Origin: Artemia franciscana
Taxonomy: Eukaryota > Arthropoda > Branchiopoda > Anostraca > Artemiidae
Direction: 5' to 3'
DNA length: 64,000 bases
Assembly (NCBI RefSeq): GCF_032884065.1
Contig: NW_027063627.1
Location: 668,001-732,000 of the forward strand
How positions within the stretch are numbered: the first letter of the stretch is position 1; each line of letters opens with the position of its first letter. The notes under the pieces are model-generated. The model was given only the letters and a program-made list of their open reading frames with translations. It did no database searches and was not told the DNA's origin. Shown here piece by piece: positions 49,032 through 61,339 of this stretch. The position numbers and the translations under genes are program-made.

Positions 49032-49279
49032 CTTTTCTTTTTGTTTTCATACTTTTCTTGCTTGTTTGTTTCAAAACTTGAGTCAACATTCATCGTCTCA
49101 GAATGGTTTCCACTTTGATTCTGCATCTGTCCCTGAACTATCGAATCTAAAAACTTGTCCAGTTTTTGAAGTTTACTATCCGTTCTGACAAGCTGATGAT
49201 CATAAACACGCTTCATTTCTGTTTTGTCTTTTGCATCACTAGGTGTCAGAAGTGGCTTTGCAGCACAAGGTAGTAACGC
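49032..49279 (-). CDS. MLH1: DNA mismatch repair protein MLH1: exon 2 of 7 seen
   Basis: It encodes ALLPCAAKPLLTPSDAKDKT, KRVYDHQLVRTDSKLQKLDK and then a polar stretch ending QEKYENKKK. VYDHQLVRTDS.LQKLDKFL matches the conserved [20 protein letters not shown] that opens the interdomain linker of MLH1. The rest of the linker here is only about 40 residues before the C-terminal domain starts in the next exon, clearly shorter than in the human protein. The acceptor is TTCTTTGTAG, the donor GTAATA, phases 0 and 2. Confidence 0.95.
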
Positions 49280-51059
49280 CTACAAAGAATCATAATGTAA
49301 TACACAATTATTGGACAGAACAGGTGCAGTAGCGTGCCATTTCAGTGCAGGGGGGGGGGGGGGTAACTACAAAGTGTCGTAGATTTTCTCCATACTTTAA
49401 AAAAAATTATATTAATATGCCAATGAAGTCCCAATAGGATTTTAACCGACTTTGGTTTCTTAGGTTTCCATTTTTATAAATTTTAAACGAATTTCAATTG
49501 ATAGGCCAATTTTCACCAAAACTGATTATTTTCTTCGGGAGCCAGCTATAAAAGTAAGTGTCAATTTTAATAGTTTCAACTGTAAGGACGAGCAGGTACT
49601 CATGTGAGTTTTTTTTTTACAGTCCTTACAGAGGTGTCCTATAGTTAGATAAAAGACTATTTTATACGTAATTTTGAATATCTTTCCTGGCTCACTTTTT
49701 TCAAGACTGCGGATGACACTGCACTGCACTGCAATTTTCCTGTTTTATCAGGGAACGAAAATAAAATTTCATTAAAAATGCCTTCATCAGATGGCATTTA
49801 ATTCTACTACTGCATTTTTCATACATGTTTTCGTTGTTAAAAATCTATATTCAAAAACTTTATTGAGGCCTATGAAAAAGCTCATCTTCCTGAAATTTCA
49901 AACTTAACTAGATCTAACTAATCTACATGTGCCCCCCACCCCAGGTCTCGTAGTAGGAAACTCAGCTTTTCTGCATTGTCTGCTTTTACTGTGAAGTAAT
50001 TTGCCATGATCAAATATATACCTTTCCGACAGTGGTGAACGGAACAATCGTAGAATGATAGAAAAAAATTCCACACTCAGAATACAGATTTCGAATCGAA
50101 AGAAATGATTTTTTGTTTCTTTTTATTTGACTCACCAAAACTTTATTGTATCGTTTTTAACAACTAAAATTCCAGCTTAGAATAAAAGAATATGATATCT
50201 AAGGTGTCAGCTTAGGGTGTATAAACTCGTAAATTCCGAACCTGTCCTACGGGAGTAGTAGAATCCTCCGTAATAAAAAGAACCTTGGGTCTAAAAGCAG
50301 GATGCATGAAACTGAGAGAAAAGAGCAGGCCTTGTCAATGGAAACTGTGTAAATGAAGTTTCAACTTCAAATGCAACAACAAAATGTATTTATAATGCTA
50401 ATTCTAGATATGCAAAAGTTATTCATTTTAAAATCTCTCATCATTACTATAAGCACATGGAATTTTCTAACAAATCCAGAAACAGAAAGTAAACTGCCCG
50501 AAAAAGGAGTGCAATCTTGATGGAAATTACGCAGTTGATTTAAAAAAATAAGATAATCTTAATTTTTAAAAGGCTATCACAAGCTCTAATGGGGCCGAAT
50601 TCGCATCATATGTCCAAAAAGAGAAAGCAAAACAAAGAAACAAATAATACAGCAAGACAATAGTATAGGGAACACCAAGCAAGCATAAAAATGGTCAATA
50701 AAAATTTTGTGCAAAAAAAATATCTAAGTCCAAGACGTAAAATAAACTTTATGTGATTAATGGCAAAGCAGAAACAGAAAGAGTGGGGGATAAAACGATA
50801 TCACAGGGTATAAGAAAAAAAAACCGAATTCGTATTCTAAGTAAACTGTAGTAAAATCAAAAAGCAATTAAAATCAATGTCAAATTAACTATCAAAAAGT
50901 TTAAATGAAATATTTACAATTAAAGAAAGAATTGTGCAAAAGACTAGATTAAAACAGAGCAAAAATCAACATCACAAATGGGCAAAATAAAAGTAACGAA
51001 AGATAAAAAAAGCGAGATTGATTATTGCGACCATACACCATCAACTAAAATAAGGGACG
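49280..51059. other. Intron sequence, nothing recognised
   Basis: Part of the 14.5-kb MLH1 intron. A run of 14 G lies at about 49351-49364. No exon was recognised. Confidence 0.35.
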
Positions 51060-51840
51060 AGGTAGCTATTTTGGGTTCAGGACACACAACATTTTATACC
51101 ATTCTCTAATTGAATCATATCCTAATTATTGCCCCATAGTTTATCCCAACATATTTATGGTCCATCTGCAACCTCTTCAGATAATTCAAAATAAGGCAAT
51201 TAGAATTCTGGGTACTTTGTTCATCGCCCTGCTAGACTTAAAAATCTGTCAGAAACCCAAACTTTATATATTTTTCTCAATATACTTAATATCAAACAAT
51301 TGAAGGACGTGCATACAGCAATGTGGTATTATGATATCCAATCCTCAACAAGTTATTTCCATGATTTGGGTATAATTGGGACTCCCACTTCTCCTGCCCA
51401 CTGCATCCGCTCCAGGAAGTATCGCCTTCCGCCAATCAAATAAGAAAGAGCTAGATTCTCAATCAGATACCAGATTCCTCATATTGTAAATAAACTTAAC
51501 TTAGTAGAAATGTCCCGAAGTTTCACGAGTCGATTTTCTTTGAAAAAACATATTTCAAAAATAGTTCTTTGCCTGGATGTCGGGATTGATTAATAATAGA
51601 TTTTAGTATGTATTTTGCTGACGCTGGGGTGGCCTCCTCTGTTATCTCCTACCTTGTATGTTTTTTTTTTAGTTTTTTTTTTTCTTTTGGGAATTATTAG
51701 TATGACGAGACGTTGTGTTTTTTTTTTCTATGCATTTTTACTGCCTCAGCCTTACGAGCTCTGCTCTCTGTTGAGGCATAATATTGTTTTTGTATATTTT
51801 TAATTTGAATTAATAAATATTGATTGGTTGATTGATCAGG
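51060..51840 (+). mobile_element. LINE 3' end (CR1/jockey-like) with 3' UTR
   Basis: With a few stops it encodes HLQPLQIIQNKAIRILGT, LNILNIKQLKDVHTAMWYYD and IQSSTSYFHDLG, the typical end of the RT ORF in CR1/jockey-like LINEs. The UTR follows and ends in ATTGATTGGTTGATTGATC, which looks like the element's simple-repeat tail. Confidence 0.72.
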
Positions 51841-53506
51841 AATTACTAAGGTGCTCCAGAATAAAGTGAATAAAACTTTTCCAGATCCTCTCAGTAACGG
51901 CATGGATCGGAGAATACGTTGGGATTGCCAAGGAGGCTAAGCAGGGGAGTCGTATGATGTCGTGAAAATCACGGAAGATGTCCTAAACGATAAGAGAGCT
52001 CTAAAGCCACTGTCTACATGAAGTAAGAATAATGACATGACTAATATCACACACAGGAAAACGTCTTCAGCATTTCTTTATTAGATCTAGCGAAACAGCG
52101 AATCAGGCAGGGGGGATCGCTAAAATATGATATCATACCCTGTTAAAAGACAACACGCGTTACATCATCTTGCATATGAAGATGCGATTTTTGTCAAAAA
52201 TTGTATTTTATTTTTAATATTATGTTATGTTACTTGCGAAAGCCACTAGATATAGCAACTTCATTCAAATGAACCCTTAAACACTTCTATATGATGGTTC
52301 AGTAGCCCACAAGGATAGAAGAAAATAAAGAAAAAAAGGAGGCACATCACTCCTTCCCATGCGAAAAAATAAAAAATCGACTTTCCTTGTTGCTCAAAAT
52401 GGGGGACTGTAATTATTCTAGGTAATATTTTCAGCTATGATGATTCCAAAAGTGCAGTTTTCGTATCGATGCGACCCAATTTCGTGGAGTTTCAGGCTAT
52501 TTTCCGAAATACCCACAAATTTGTTATCGTTACGATTAATCAAAACAATAGTTACCATTACTGAATCAGCTTCAAAATTACGATTCCTCCTCGCTTAACA
52601 GTTTTTTTCAAAGAACATTTTTTAATTTCAGTAACTATAGGTCATAGTTCGTTCTTTATTTAGCTGCCCCTGAGGGGATAACCATAACGAGTTCAACTGA
52701 TACGTCATTCTTTAGACCATTCTTGATATTTTCAAGTATAAACTTTTTAGCTTAGCTTTTCAAGGTTTTTGATAGTTTTTCAATCTGCTAGTTCACTTTT
52801 GAATGATCTTTCTATTATTTTTTTTTTAACAGCATTATGTAAAAAAGCCCATTAGTAGTCGAAAACACCTTGTAAATTAGAAATAAAAACTTTTAAAAAA
52901 ACCAAATCAATACAATTTAAACGAGAAACAGATTGACATATCGTTACCCAAACTCAAAGGTTGTAATTGAGGTATTTTTCGAACGTTAGTTTTCGGCATT
53001 ATAGTTAATTCGGACACCGCTATGAGAGAAGCTACTGCCAGAAACAACTTCCAATATTATGCTGGTGAAATGCCAAATTCCTAGCCCAGACTCCTTGAAT
53101 GTTCTAGTAGAGCTGATTAGGAGCGCAAGGAAATGGAAGGCTGAGTCACTTGAGTTAACCATCTTGTTTAATGACTATTAAATCTTAATTTTTTCAATGA
53201 ATAAACTTACTGTTATTTTAATAACTGAATGATTTTTAGTAGTAGTAAAATGTATTTATTACATTTAAGTATTAAAGTGAAATGTATTAACATCTTTAGT
53301 CTTTACCTGATAAAAAATAAAAAATAAAAAAATCCGAAAACAAAATTACAGGGTCTCATTAGCTAGACGATTGTCCTGGTCTTCCAAAGAAGAAACATAC
53401 ATAAACTGTTTTTTCACCAATCAGAAGATAATTCCTTTGAATTGGCTAAGTACTGTTTAGAAGAATTGGATAATTGATAATCTTATACTTGCAAAAACCG
53501 ACGTAT
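51841..53506. other. Intron sequence, nothing recognised
   Basis: No exon or repeat family was recognised between the LINE tail and the SINE. Confidence 0.35.
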
Positions 53507-53843
53507 CTTTATTTGAGATAAGGTAAGATGATCAGACTTCACAGTCCCTACCGGCGGTGCTGATCTCCATTTCTTAGCCCTTCAGCCAGGAATTGCAATG
53601 GGGGGTTGAAGGCCAACCATCCTGTGCTTTCGCACACCTTTCCTGTTTACCTTCCCCAGATTTCTCCAGGTACCCGTTTAGAGCTGGGTCGACTCTGGCT
53701 AAACTTGCAGAGTCACACCACTGACCCCCGTCTCAAACTAAACAATTGGGTACACTGGGATTCGAACCCGCGACCTCTCAAACAATCAGGATCCTGAATC
53801 CAACGCACCAATCCACCCGGCCAGGACGGCTTTATTTGAAATA
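53507..53843 (-). mobile_element. tRNA-derived SINE with target-site duplications
   Basis: On the minus strand the head (about 53829-53750) has an A-box-like TGGCCGGGTGGATTGG and a B box GGTTCGAATCC, in the arrangement of a leucine-type tRNA. The body holds GGTACCTGGAGAAATCTGGG, GTGTGCGAAAGCACAGGATG and GGCTGAAGGGCTAAGAAATG. CTTTATTTGAGATA at 53507-53520 and CTTTATTTGAAATA at 53830-53843 are the direct repeats left by insertion. RNA polymerase III would transcribe such an element. Confidence 0.85.
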
Positions 53844-54004
53844 GGCTCATATTATTTGAACATAGAATTGACGTGATTTCGAAATGACGTCGGCCGACCA
53901 TTCCCAAGCAAAGCTTTGATATTAAAATGTTATCCTAACAGCCTTGTATATATAAATAGCCATATTCAGCCACATTTCTCACATCACATCCGTGTTATTT
54001 TTCA

Positions 54005-54010
54005 TTTATT
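54005..54010 (-). promoter_or_regulatory. AATAAA on the minus strand
   Basis: It lies 90 bases after the stop of the small coding-like segment at 54100-54269. Given the AT-richness it may be chance. Confidence 0.25.
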
Positions 54011-54099
54011 TATAAAAGCCCTGAATACAAGCAAAAAAGTGATTTGCAACACTTTGATGATTTTGATTAACTAAGCACTGGATCATAATACCAGAAAAT

Positions 54100-54269
54100 T
54101 CAGTCACTTTCACAATCATTAAGACCATCTTCAACAGGATCTGCTGGCAAATCTATTTCGTGTCCTTCAGACTCAGATTCAGGTGATTGTGCCTGTTCCG
54201 AAGGCCCCCAAACAAAAGTTCTGGATACGGACTTGAGGATTATATAGCAATTTCTACCTCCACCCTCCC
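54100..54269 (-). CDS. Unidentified coding-like segment, acidic tail (possible last exon)
   Basis: After an acceptor-like ATTATTTCTAG the frame runs 55 codons to TGA. The end reads PSEQAQSPESESEGHEIDLP and DPVEDGLNDCESD, very acidic, unlike the AT-driven composition of chance frames here. The first third resembles repeat sequence also seen at 27410 (CAAACAAAAAT followed by CTGGATACG). It could be the end of a transposase, of a gene nested in the MLH1 intron, or a chance frame. It cannot be an MLH1 exon, because MLH1 continues at 49279 in a matching phase. Confidence 0.25.
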
Positions 54270-54399
54270 CTAGAAATAATTATTTATTTATCTGAAGATT
54301 CTTTCAAACAATAGCTGAAACACATGAGCAGTTAAACTAGAATAAGAATCTCTTAAAGATACTATAGTCAGCAACAACTCACTCGGTAGCAATTGGTTG

Positions 54400-54765
54400 A
54401 AAACCAGGCTAAATCTTAGAAAAGGGCACTGGGATTTCCGATTGACTGAGCCCCCTCCAAAATTTATTCAAACTTCGAAAAGGGCACTGGAACTTTCGAT
54501 TTCCAATTGACAGAGCACCCTCCAAAGTTAATTCGATCACCCCTTTCACATGAAGTGCCGCTAGTAAAAAAAAGAACAGATATTAATACATTGAACTCTT
54601 TTAGGTCTTTACTATAGGCAATGCTATGCGATTACCTCTGACTTAAACAAGAGAGTAGAAACTTCAATTTCCCTTCTAATGAAAATCCGGAATTATCCAG
54701 GGGGAAAAGGGGGATGTCCATGGGGGAGGGGGAATTCTCTACAGGGGATACTTTTCGGGGGGGAA
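54400..54765. repeat. Family A-like fragment with an internal duplication
   Basis: AAAAGGGCACTGG.A.TTTCGA occurs at about 54420 and 54478, followed by ATTCGATCACCCC and a G-rich block as in family A. Confidence 0.5.
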
Positions 54766-55789
54766 CGCTGGCTCCCAGGAGAACAACGGCATGAAGACAA
54801 GATTTCTCTGGATTAGGAAAAATAAATAAAAATGAGGATATTGATTCTGCTTTGGCCTTCCAAATAGTTGAAAATCCAGAAAAAATTTTTCTGTTTGATG
54901 AGGCAACTGAAGCAAAGCTGAGGTTTCCACGTCTGAAGCAACTGACTTCAAAAATTTTTTTATGTAGGCAATTGAAATTAAAAAGTCTATATATATAATC
55001 TTTGTTTTAAATAGAGATACTGGAAATATTCCTATAAATCCAATTTACAATGACTTAAATTAAAGGATTCAAATAATATTTTTCTTCAGTTTAAATTAAG
55101 ATCATCTGACCACACTTTTAATAAAAATTACGTCAGTAGACAAGCTAAGTCAATCAATAAGCAGATAGTTCTTGCCCAACCTAATTGGCGAAGAGTCTTT
55201 CATTTATTCTGGCTTGGTTTGTTTGATTCAGCCTTTCTTTTGCTCTGTCAAGAGTTCCTTCAAAAGGTTAGTTTTTCTTCTTTTTTTTGAGCACTGAAGA
55301 CGGCTGGGCTAAAGTCCCTGAAGACAAATCTGCTTCTGTCATTTTTGCTTCTTCTCTGTCTACTGGCTGACATTACGCTCATTTTTAATTTTTCTTTTCT
55401 TATTTGCCATATTTCAGTCCTGCCTGTAGCCCTTTCTGTCGTTAACGGCTCATAAAACTAATATAGTTTTATTTCAGCTAATATTTGACAACTTTAAAAT
55501 TACAATTACCTGTACAATAATACATGTTATCGTTATGACAACAAGATACTAACGTCAGACAGACTCCCTTTTAAACCAGGTAATAGAGTGGGAAAATTGC
55601 AAGGTGTCATAGAATATGTCAGTAAAATATGTAAGATATCGGTATAATACGTAAATTACATAAAATAGGTAAAAAAAAAAATTACCGGGGTTCGTAAAAT
55701 TACGGTAAATTACGTAAAACACCGAATTTAACCGCAGCCATTTGTACCACTTACAACGCAACTTCGTATAGAAGGAGTTTTCGTAGAAT

Positions 55790-56060
55790 CTTCGAAAGGA
55801 GCTCATTTGATTGGAATTTGAGAGTTCTAGTGACCTTTTTAAGAGTCAAAAGTGAATGGGAGAAAATAAGCCCCACCCCAGCGACCATCATTTCCCAAAA
55901 CACATTCAATCAAATATTGAGATATCAATTTTGTTCAGCATAGTCAAAACGTCCAAAACTATGTCTTTGGGGATATCAATCCCCCAACAGCCCTCAGGGC
56001 AAAGACAGTAAGTTACGCAATTCACCCATTATTTACATATAGCATTTTTATTGAGAAAGG
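55790..56060 (+). repeat. Family A fragment
   Basis: It matches 1550-1910 in order: AGTTCTAG.GACCTTTTTA, AACTATGTCTTTGGGGATA, CCC.CAACAGCC, AGTTACGCAAT.CACCCATT. Confidence 0.6.
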
Positions 56061-56264
56061 TGGGGATGTTTGACTTTGAGTTTCCAAAAAGACGAAGGGC
56101 ATTCAGGTGAGCCTTCCAATAATGCTGAGGGGAGTGTTGAACTAAATAAAAACCCGTTATATGCATACGAGTTGTCAAAATGACGAAGCTCAGGAATGAG
56201 TATATCAATTTGGAACTTTCAGAAAATGATAAGGTAGATGATAAATTGACCAAAAAGGCAATAT

Positions 56265-56340
56265 TTGCACGCTACTACTACTAATAATATTACTACTAGT
56301 ACTACTATTACTGCTACTGCTACTACTAATACTACTTAGT
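56265..56340. repeat. (ACT)n microsatellite, imperfect
   Basis: About 70 bases of ACT/ATT/GCT trinucleotides. Confidence 0.85.
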
Positions 56341-57289
56341 TCATCATTGTCTAAACCAGACAAATTTTTGCGAACACACACTTACGAATTGTTAACCCTC
56401 ATTTTTTCCTCGCGCTAGGCTCCTGTTGAGTCTCTTGCGGACCCGTTGGGGATCACCTGACCACTTTGGGCATTCGTGGCCTGGTGGTCACGAGACTTAA
56501 TTGCATACAAAATGAAATAGCCGTCTGCTCACACATGTATTACTAGCTATTACTGAGCTGCACATCAATCGGCTAGGCTAAAATCAGCTCTATCCTTTAT
56601 ACCCAGGACATACTATAGTCACATTTATTGATGAAACCAAAACTAAGCACGACATAAGCATAAATTATGTATGGCGTTAGTAATTTCTGAACTAGGACAC
56701 TGTTCAACTTTCAAACATAAAAATGTTTACTGACCAATCAGGTCAAAACAGAGGCATAATTTTCCAAATCTAGAAAAGATGGAAGCTTGGAAAAGAAGTT
56801 TTTCCATCTGTAACTCGGATCTAACAGAAGACATAAAGCCGTAGTATTATTAGTAGAGAATTGGTTCTCAAGAATTAATGGTGTTACAAACTTTTCAAAG
56901 AATTTATTTCACTATTAAATTTCCTGTTCTAAAATACACATTTAAAACCAAGAAAAACATGTAGGCGTTATTAAAAACTGCGCATTTTTTCCTATAGATG
57001 TGAGTATGGTGTGGTTCGGGCATTAGGCTTCCACCTGCTGTGGTACTTTAGGTGTACGGTGAATTTTGATTATTCTCGAAAGGGGCTTCAAATTAGCCTG
57101 GGCAAAGATTTCTTCGTTTTTAGCAAAAACAAAAACCTTTCAAGTTACGATATTTAGTAATCTCACCGAAAAAGTAATAAATACTATGTGCTCAAAATAT
57201 ATTATTTTGTTTATGCAGGAGGTATGGCCATAGAAAAATGAGAGTGGGATAAATCAATGCGAAGAATTTAAAAGCTTCAGGAGAAATAC
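56341..57289. other. Intron sequence, nothing recognised
   Basis: No exon or known repeat was recognised. Confidence 0.3.
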
Positions 57290-57690
57290 AAATTATAATG
57301 AACAATGAACTAAAAGTTAAAAGAAACAGATATTAGAATTTAATAAAAATGAAACCAATAATGAACTTGTGATGTACCAAAAATAAAACTGATCTTCAAC
57401 TCAAACTCAAAACGAATTGAAGCTACTAGATATATGAACTGGGAAGACGTCCGCCTTGTACCCCAAATATAATTTTAAAAAAGACAGATATTGAATTCAA
57501 AAGAGACAGATAACAGACTTGACAAAAAAATAAACTAATAATGAACTTATAATGTACCAAAAAACTGATATTTAACTCAAACTCAAAACAAACAGAAATT
57601 ACTAGATATATGAACTGAGAAGTCATCCCCTTGTACCCTAATTATAGCGCGAGTATCATTCGCACTTTACTGAAAGAAAAATAAAAAAGG
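57290..57690 (+). repeat. Repeat family B, two tandem units of about 180 bp
   Basis: AATAATGAACTT..GATGTACCA, AACTCAAACTCAAAAC and CTAGATATATGAACTG occur twice. The unit ends in GCACTTTACTGAAAG. The inverse copy is at 63490-63640, and the last phrase recurs in the TIR element near 60750. Confidence 0.65.
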
Positions 57691-58260
57691 ATGTTTGTCA
57701 AATAAAACCTTAAGGTCATTTCAAGAGTGAAGTGTGGTACAAGGCCTTCAAAAAAGTAAACAAAATGTATTTAAGGTATTCCAACCCCAAACAGCTAATA
57801 AGAGTCCAGGCAAGTTAGATTTTAGTTACTTTTAGTTTTAATGATGAACAATTCTGATTTTCACCATCTCCTCTTCACTTTGTGATTTCATTTTTCTTAT
57901 TGTTAGATGTTTCTGTTCTTTTCTACTTTTTATCGGCATTGAACATGCCTCGTTTGACGCGTCTAAAGACATTAGCATTTTTTTTTTATCTTTGCTTGTA
58001 ATTTTTCGGTGGCTGGCGTTAGCCCTCCAGGAAAATATCCCCGCATACCCCCCCCCTTGAGGGAGGGGGACCCCCCATCTCCTGGAAAATACCACTCCTA
58101 CGCGGCTGGTTTGTCTCCAATCTCTCTGGACTAAAAAATAAAACTGAAACTGTCAATTTCTGATCTAATGAGCACACTCCGAAGTTACTGCGGCCTTGAG
58201 GTGGAGGTATGGACAAAGAAGGAACAGAACTCCTCCTATACGGAATAAATTCTGCTCATT
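57691..58260. other. Spacer, partly family A-like
   Basis: The stretch 58020-58215 has phrases similar to the G-rich interior of family A. An open frame on the minus strand (57838-58095) has no recognisable domain. Confidence 0.3.
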
Positions 58261-58269
58261 TTTGGGTTT

Positions 58270-59933
58270 AACGTTATTCTTTATTTTCATTAAATAAAAA
58301 AAAACAAGTTTTTTTAACTGAAAGTAAAGAGTGAGATTAAAGCTTAAAACGAACGGAAATTATTCCATACATGAAAGGGACTGTCCCCTCCTCAACGCCT
58401 CGCTCTGTACACCAAAGTTTGATTCTTTCTCACAACTCTGCTTTTTAAAGCAATAAAAAACCTTAGCGTAAAGAGCGGGGCGTTGAGGGGACAGTCCCTT
58501 TCATAAACAGAATAGTTTTTATTCGTTTTAAGTTTTAATGTCGCTCCTTACTTTCAGATAAAAAACTTGTTTTTTTATTTAATTTCTAAACGTTTTTGAA
58601 TTAATGCAGGTTTTGATTTTGGCTCACCGTACATGAATAATTAAAACGAAATTTGCATATTAACTTTACTCTTTTTTGGCTAAATAGCTTTCTCAAAATA
58701 TTGAACGGACGATTTTGAGAAAAACGAGGTGTTGGAGGGAGTCTAGTTGCCCTCCAATTTTTTGCTTCCTTCAAAAGGGCACTAGAACTTTTAATTTTAT
58801 TTACGAACGTTTTTATTAGTAATAAATGTACATAACTTACATAACGAACTTCTATATTCGTATAAGTTTATTACGTATATGAGGGGGTTCGCCCCCTCTT
58901 CAATACCTTGCTCTTAACTCTTAAGTTCAAATTTTGTTCCAATTCGTTAAGAATGACCCCTGGATCACAAAAGCCGTTTAATTAGAATAAACAGCTCTTT
59001 TGAAATTATTAAAGATACTTTAGCGTAAAGAGCGAAGTAGTAAGGAGGGGACAAACCACGTTGTATACGTAATAATTTCTGTTCGTTTTAAGTTTTAATG
59101 TTACCCCTTTCTTTCAGTTGAAAAAACTTGTTTTTCTTTTATTTAATTTCTTTTTTTTTAATAATTCTAGAAAATCCAGCACCCCTTCATGAAAATTCTC
59201 TTCCCCCATGAAAAATTCCTCCATGGAAAGATCTTCCCACGTAACCAACTCCACCGACCCCTCATCCCCCCACAAGAAAAAAATCCTCCCTGAAAACGTC
59301 TGTATACTTCCCAATAACCAATACTATATGTAAACAATGGGCGAAGTTCATAACTTGCAGCCCTTCCCCCGGAGATTGTGGGGGAATAAGTCGTCCTCAA
59401 AGACATAGTTATTAGATTTTTTTACTATGCTGAACAAAATTGCTATCTCAAAATTTTGATCCTGTGACTTAGGGAAAAAAATGAGTGTAGGAGGGGCCTA
59501 GTTTTTGGTCACTTAAATAGGGCACTAGAACTTTCGAATCAGCCCTCTCACAAAATTATAGGACCACTGGTCGATACGACCACCCCTGGGAAAAATAAAA
59601 AAATAAAAAATAAACACACATCTGTGATATTTCTTCTGGCAAAACATTTAGAATTCCACATTTTGGCAGATAGGAACTTGAAACCTCTACAGTAGGGTTC
59701 CCTGATAGGCTGAATCTGATGGTGTGATTTTCATTAAGATTTTATGACATTTAGGAGGTGTTTCCTCATTTTCGAAAACAAGGCAAATTTTTTCAGGCAC
59801 GTAACTTTTGATGGGTAAGACTAACTTGATGAAACTTATATATATGAAATTAGCATAAAAACCTAATTCATTTGATGTATCTATTGGTATTAAAATTTCG
59901 TTTTTTAGAATTTCGGTTACTATTGACCCGGGT
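58270..59933 (-). mobile_element. Family A, copy with a large foldback
   Basis: It has the same layout as 34651-36351: a foldback at the left (58290-58583), a perfect hairpin GAGGGGG, TTCG, CCCCCTC at 58881-58898, the G-rich interior, and a right part with CGTTTTTTAGAATTTCGGTTA. The terminal hairpin itself is missing; the copy ends at TATTGACCCGGGT where the TIR element starts. Confidence 0.72.
58290..58583. repeat. Inverted repeat, arms about 125 bp
   Basis: The left arm runs AACAAGTTTTTTTAACTGAA to CGCCTCGCTCTGTACACC. The right arm runs TTAGCGTAAAGAGCGGGGCG to CTTTCAGATAAAAAACTTGT. It has more mismatches than the foldback at 34655. Confidence 0.8.
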
Positions 59934-60040
59934 TAACACCTTAAATTAGGTATCATTCTCTCAGACCACACTACCTTTCTATGGCGAACAAAATTAACGT
60001 TAAAATGGGGATAGATCCATTTATTTAGACAGTGAAACCA

Positions 60041-60119
60041 GGTACAAAAGTCTAGATATTTTGATCACATATTCAGCGACCGTCTGTATATGTGATCGAA
60101 ATATTGAGGCTTTTGTACC
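60041..60119. repeat. Palindrome inside the left inverted repeat
   Basis: GGTACAAAAGTCTAGATATT faces AATATTGAGGCTTTTGTACC, with GATCACATAT near the centre. Outside it AATGGGG.TA.ATCCATTT faces its inverse as well, giving arms of about 70 bp. The same structure is at 61931-62012 in the right repeat. Confidence 0.85.
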
Positions 60120-60711
60120 TGTTTTTGTTGTAAAAAAAATGGATTTAGCCCCATTTAAATGTTTATTTGTTCGTTAATTTATTTTAGAATAAAAAAAATA
60201 TTTTGAAATAGGGAATTTTGAAAAACTTTAAACTTTGGCAAAGAAGAGATATTAATTAAAAAGAAATTTTTCCGAAAAAGCAGTTTTCTACAGAAAAGTG
60301 AAGGCCATATTAAACTTAAGATCAGAAAAAATAGAAACCTACAATAACTTAAACTCGAATCAACCAGAAATTATTATTAAAGAAAAATGAAACCCAAAAC
60401 GAACAGAAATTAAATAAACAATCATAGCAAAAAGAAATACAACAGGTATTAATATTAAAGAATAAAACGTGTAAAGCTTAAGTTAAATATGCAAAACAAG
60501 CTTAAAACGAACAAAAATAGTTGAGGCCTGAATGAAACCCAAAATGAATAGAAGTTAAATAAACAATCATATCAAAGAAACAAACAATAGTTACTAATAT
60601 AAGTAAGTAGATAAATCTTAAAGCGAGTGAAGCTTAAATTGAATATGCAAATCCAGCTTGAAACGAACAAAAATCTCTACAAAGAAGAGTTCGGCTTTTG
60701 CCACCTTCTTC

Positions 60712-61200
60712 CACTGTAAAAGTCTAAAACCTACCGCATCATTGGCACTTTACTGAAAACGAAATATATCACAAATATTTCTTTTTTACTTATTTCAAAA
60801 TTGAAAGTAAATATAGAAATTACAGTGAAACAAAATTTTTAACTGATGAGCTTTCAGCAACTAATATCATTATATATCAAATGTTTAGTTCAATTTTATT
60901 GGTTCTTCCCAAGACTGTTCAAGACAAATACAGCTTCACTACAAACAAGAGTTTGGATACTGCCCCCATCAAAAACTGTAAAAGTCTAAAGCCTACTACG
61001 TGATTGGTGCTTCACTGAAAAACGAATTATATCACAAATATTTTCTTTTCCAGTTATTGCAGCTTTGAAAATGAAAATAAAATTACAGTGAAATAAAATC
61101 TTGAACTGATGATCTTCTAACAATTAATAGCATTATATATCAACCATTCAGTTTGATTTTATTTGTACTTTTCAAGACACATATAGTTTTTTTTATTTAT
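60712..61200 (+). repeat. Two diverged tandem units of about 256 bp inside the TIR element
   Basis: CTGTAAAAGTCTAAA.CCTAC, ATATCACAAATATTT and ATTACAGTGAAA.AAAAT occur in both 60712-60967 and 60968-61200. Confidence 0.65.
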
Positions 61201-61339
61201 AAATTGAAGTTATATTTGAGTTATATCATTTATGAAGTCTGAAAGTAAAGCTTTGTATTGTTTCCTCACAGTCAGGATTGGGAGCTATCTCTTATAAGGG
61301 GTGCTGCCCTATGTAAGGATTTCTGTTCTTAATTTTTCT

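Noticed and set aside
57838..58095. Minus-strand frame with SRKEQKHLTIRKMKSQSEEE, considered as an MLH1 linker exon
   Set aside because: The MLH1 exons at 63743 and 49279 join in phase with matching residues on both sides; the frame has no suitable splice sites and runs into family A-like sequence.
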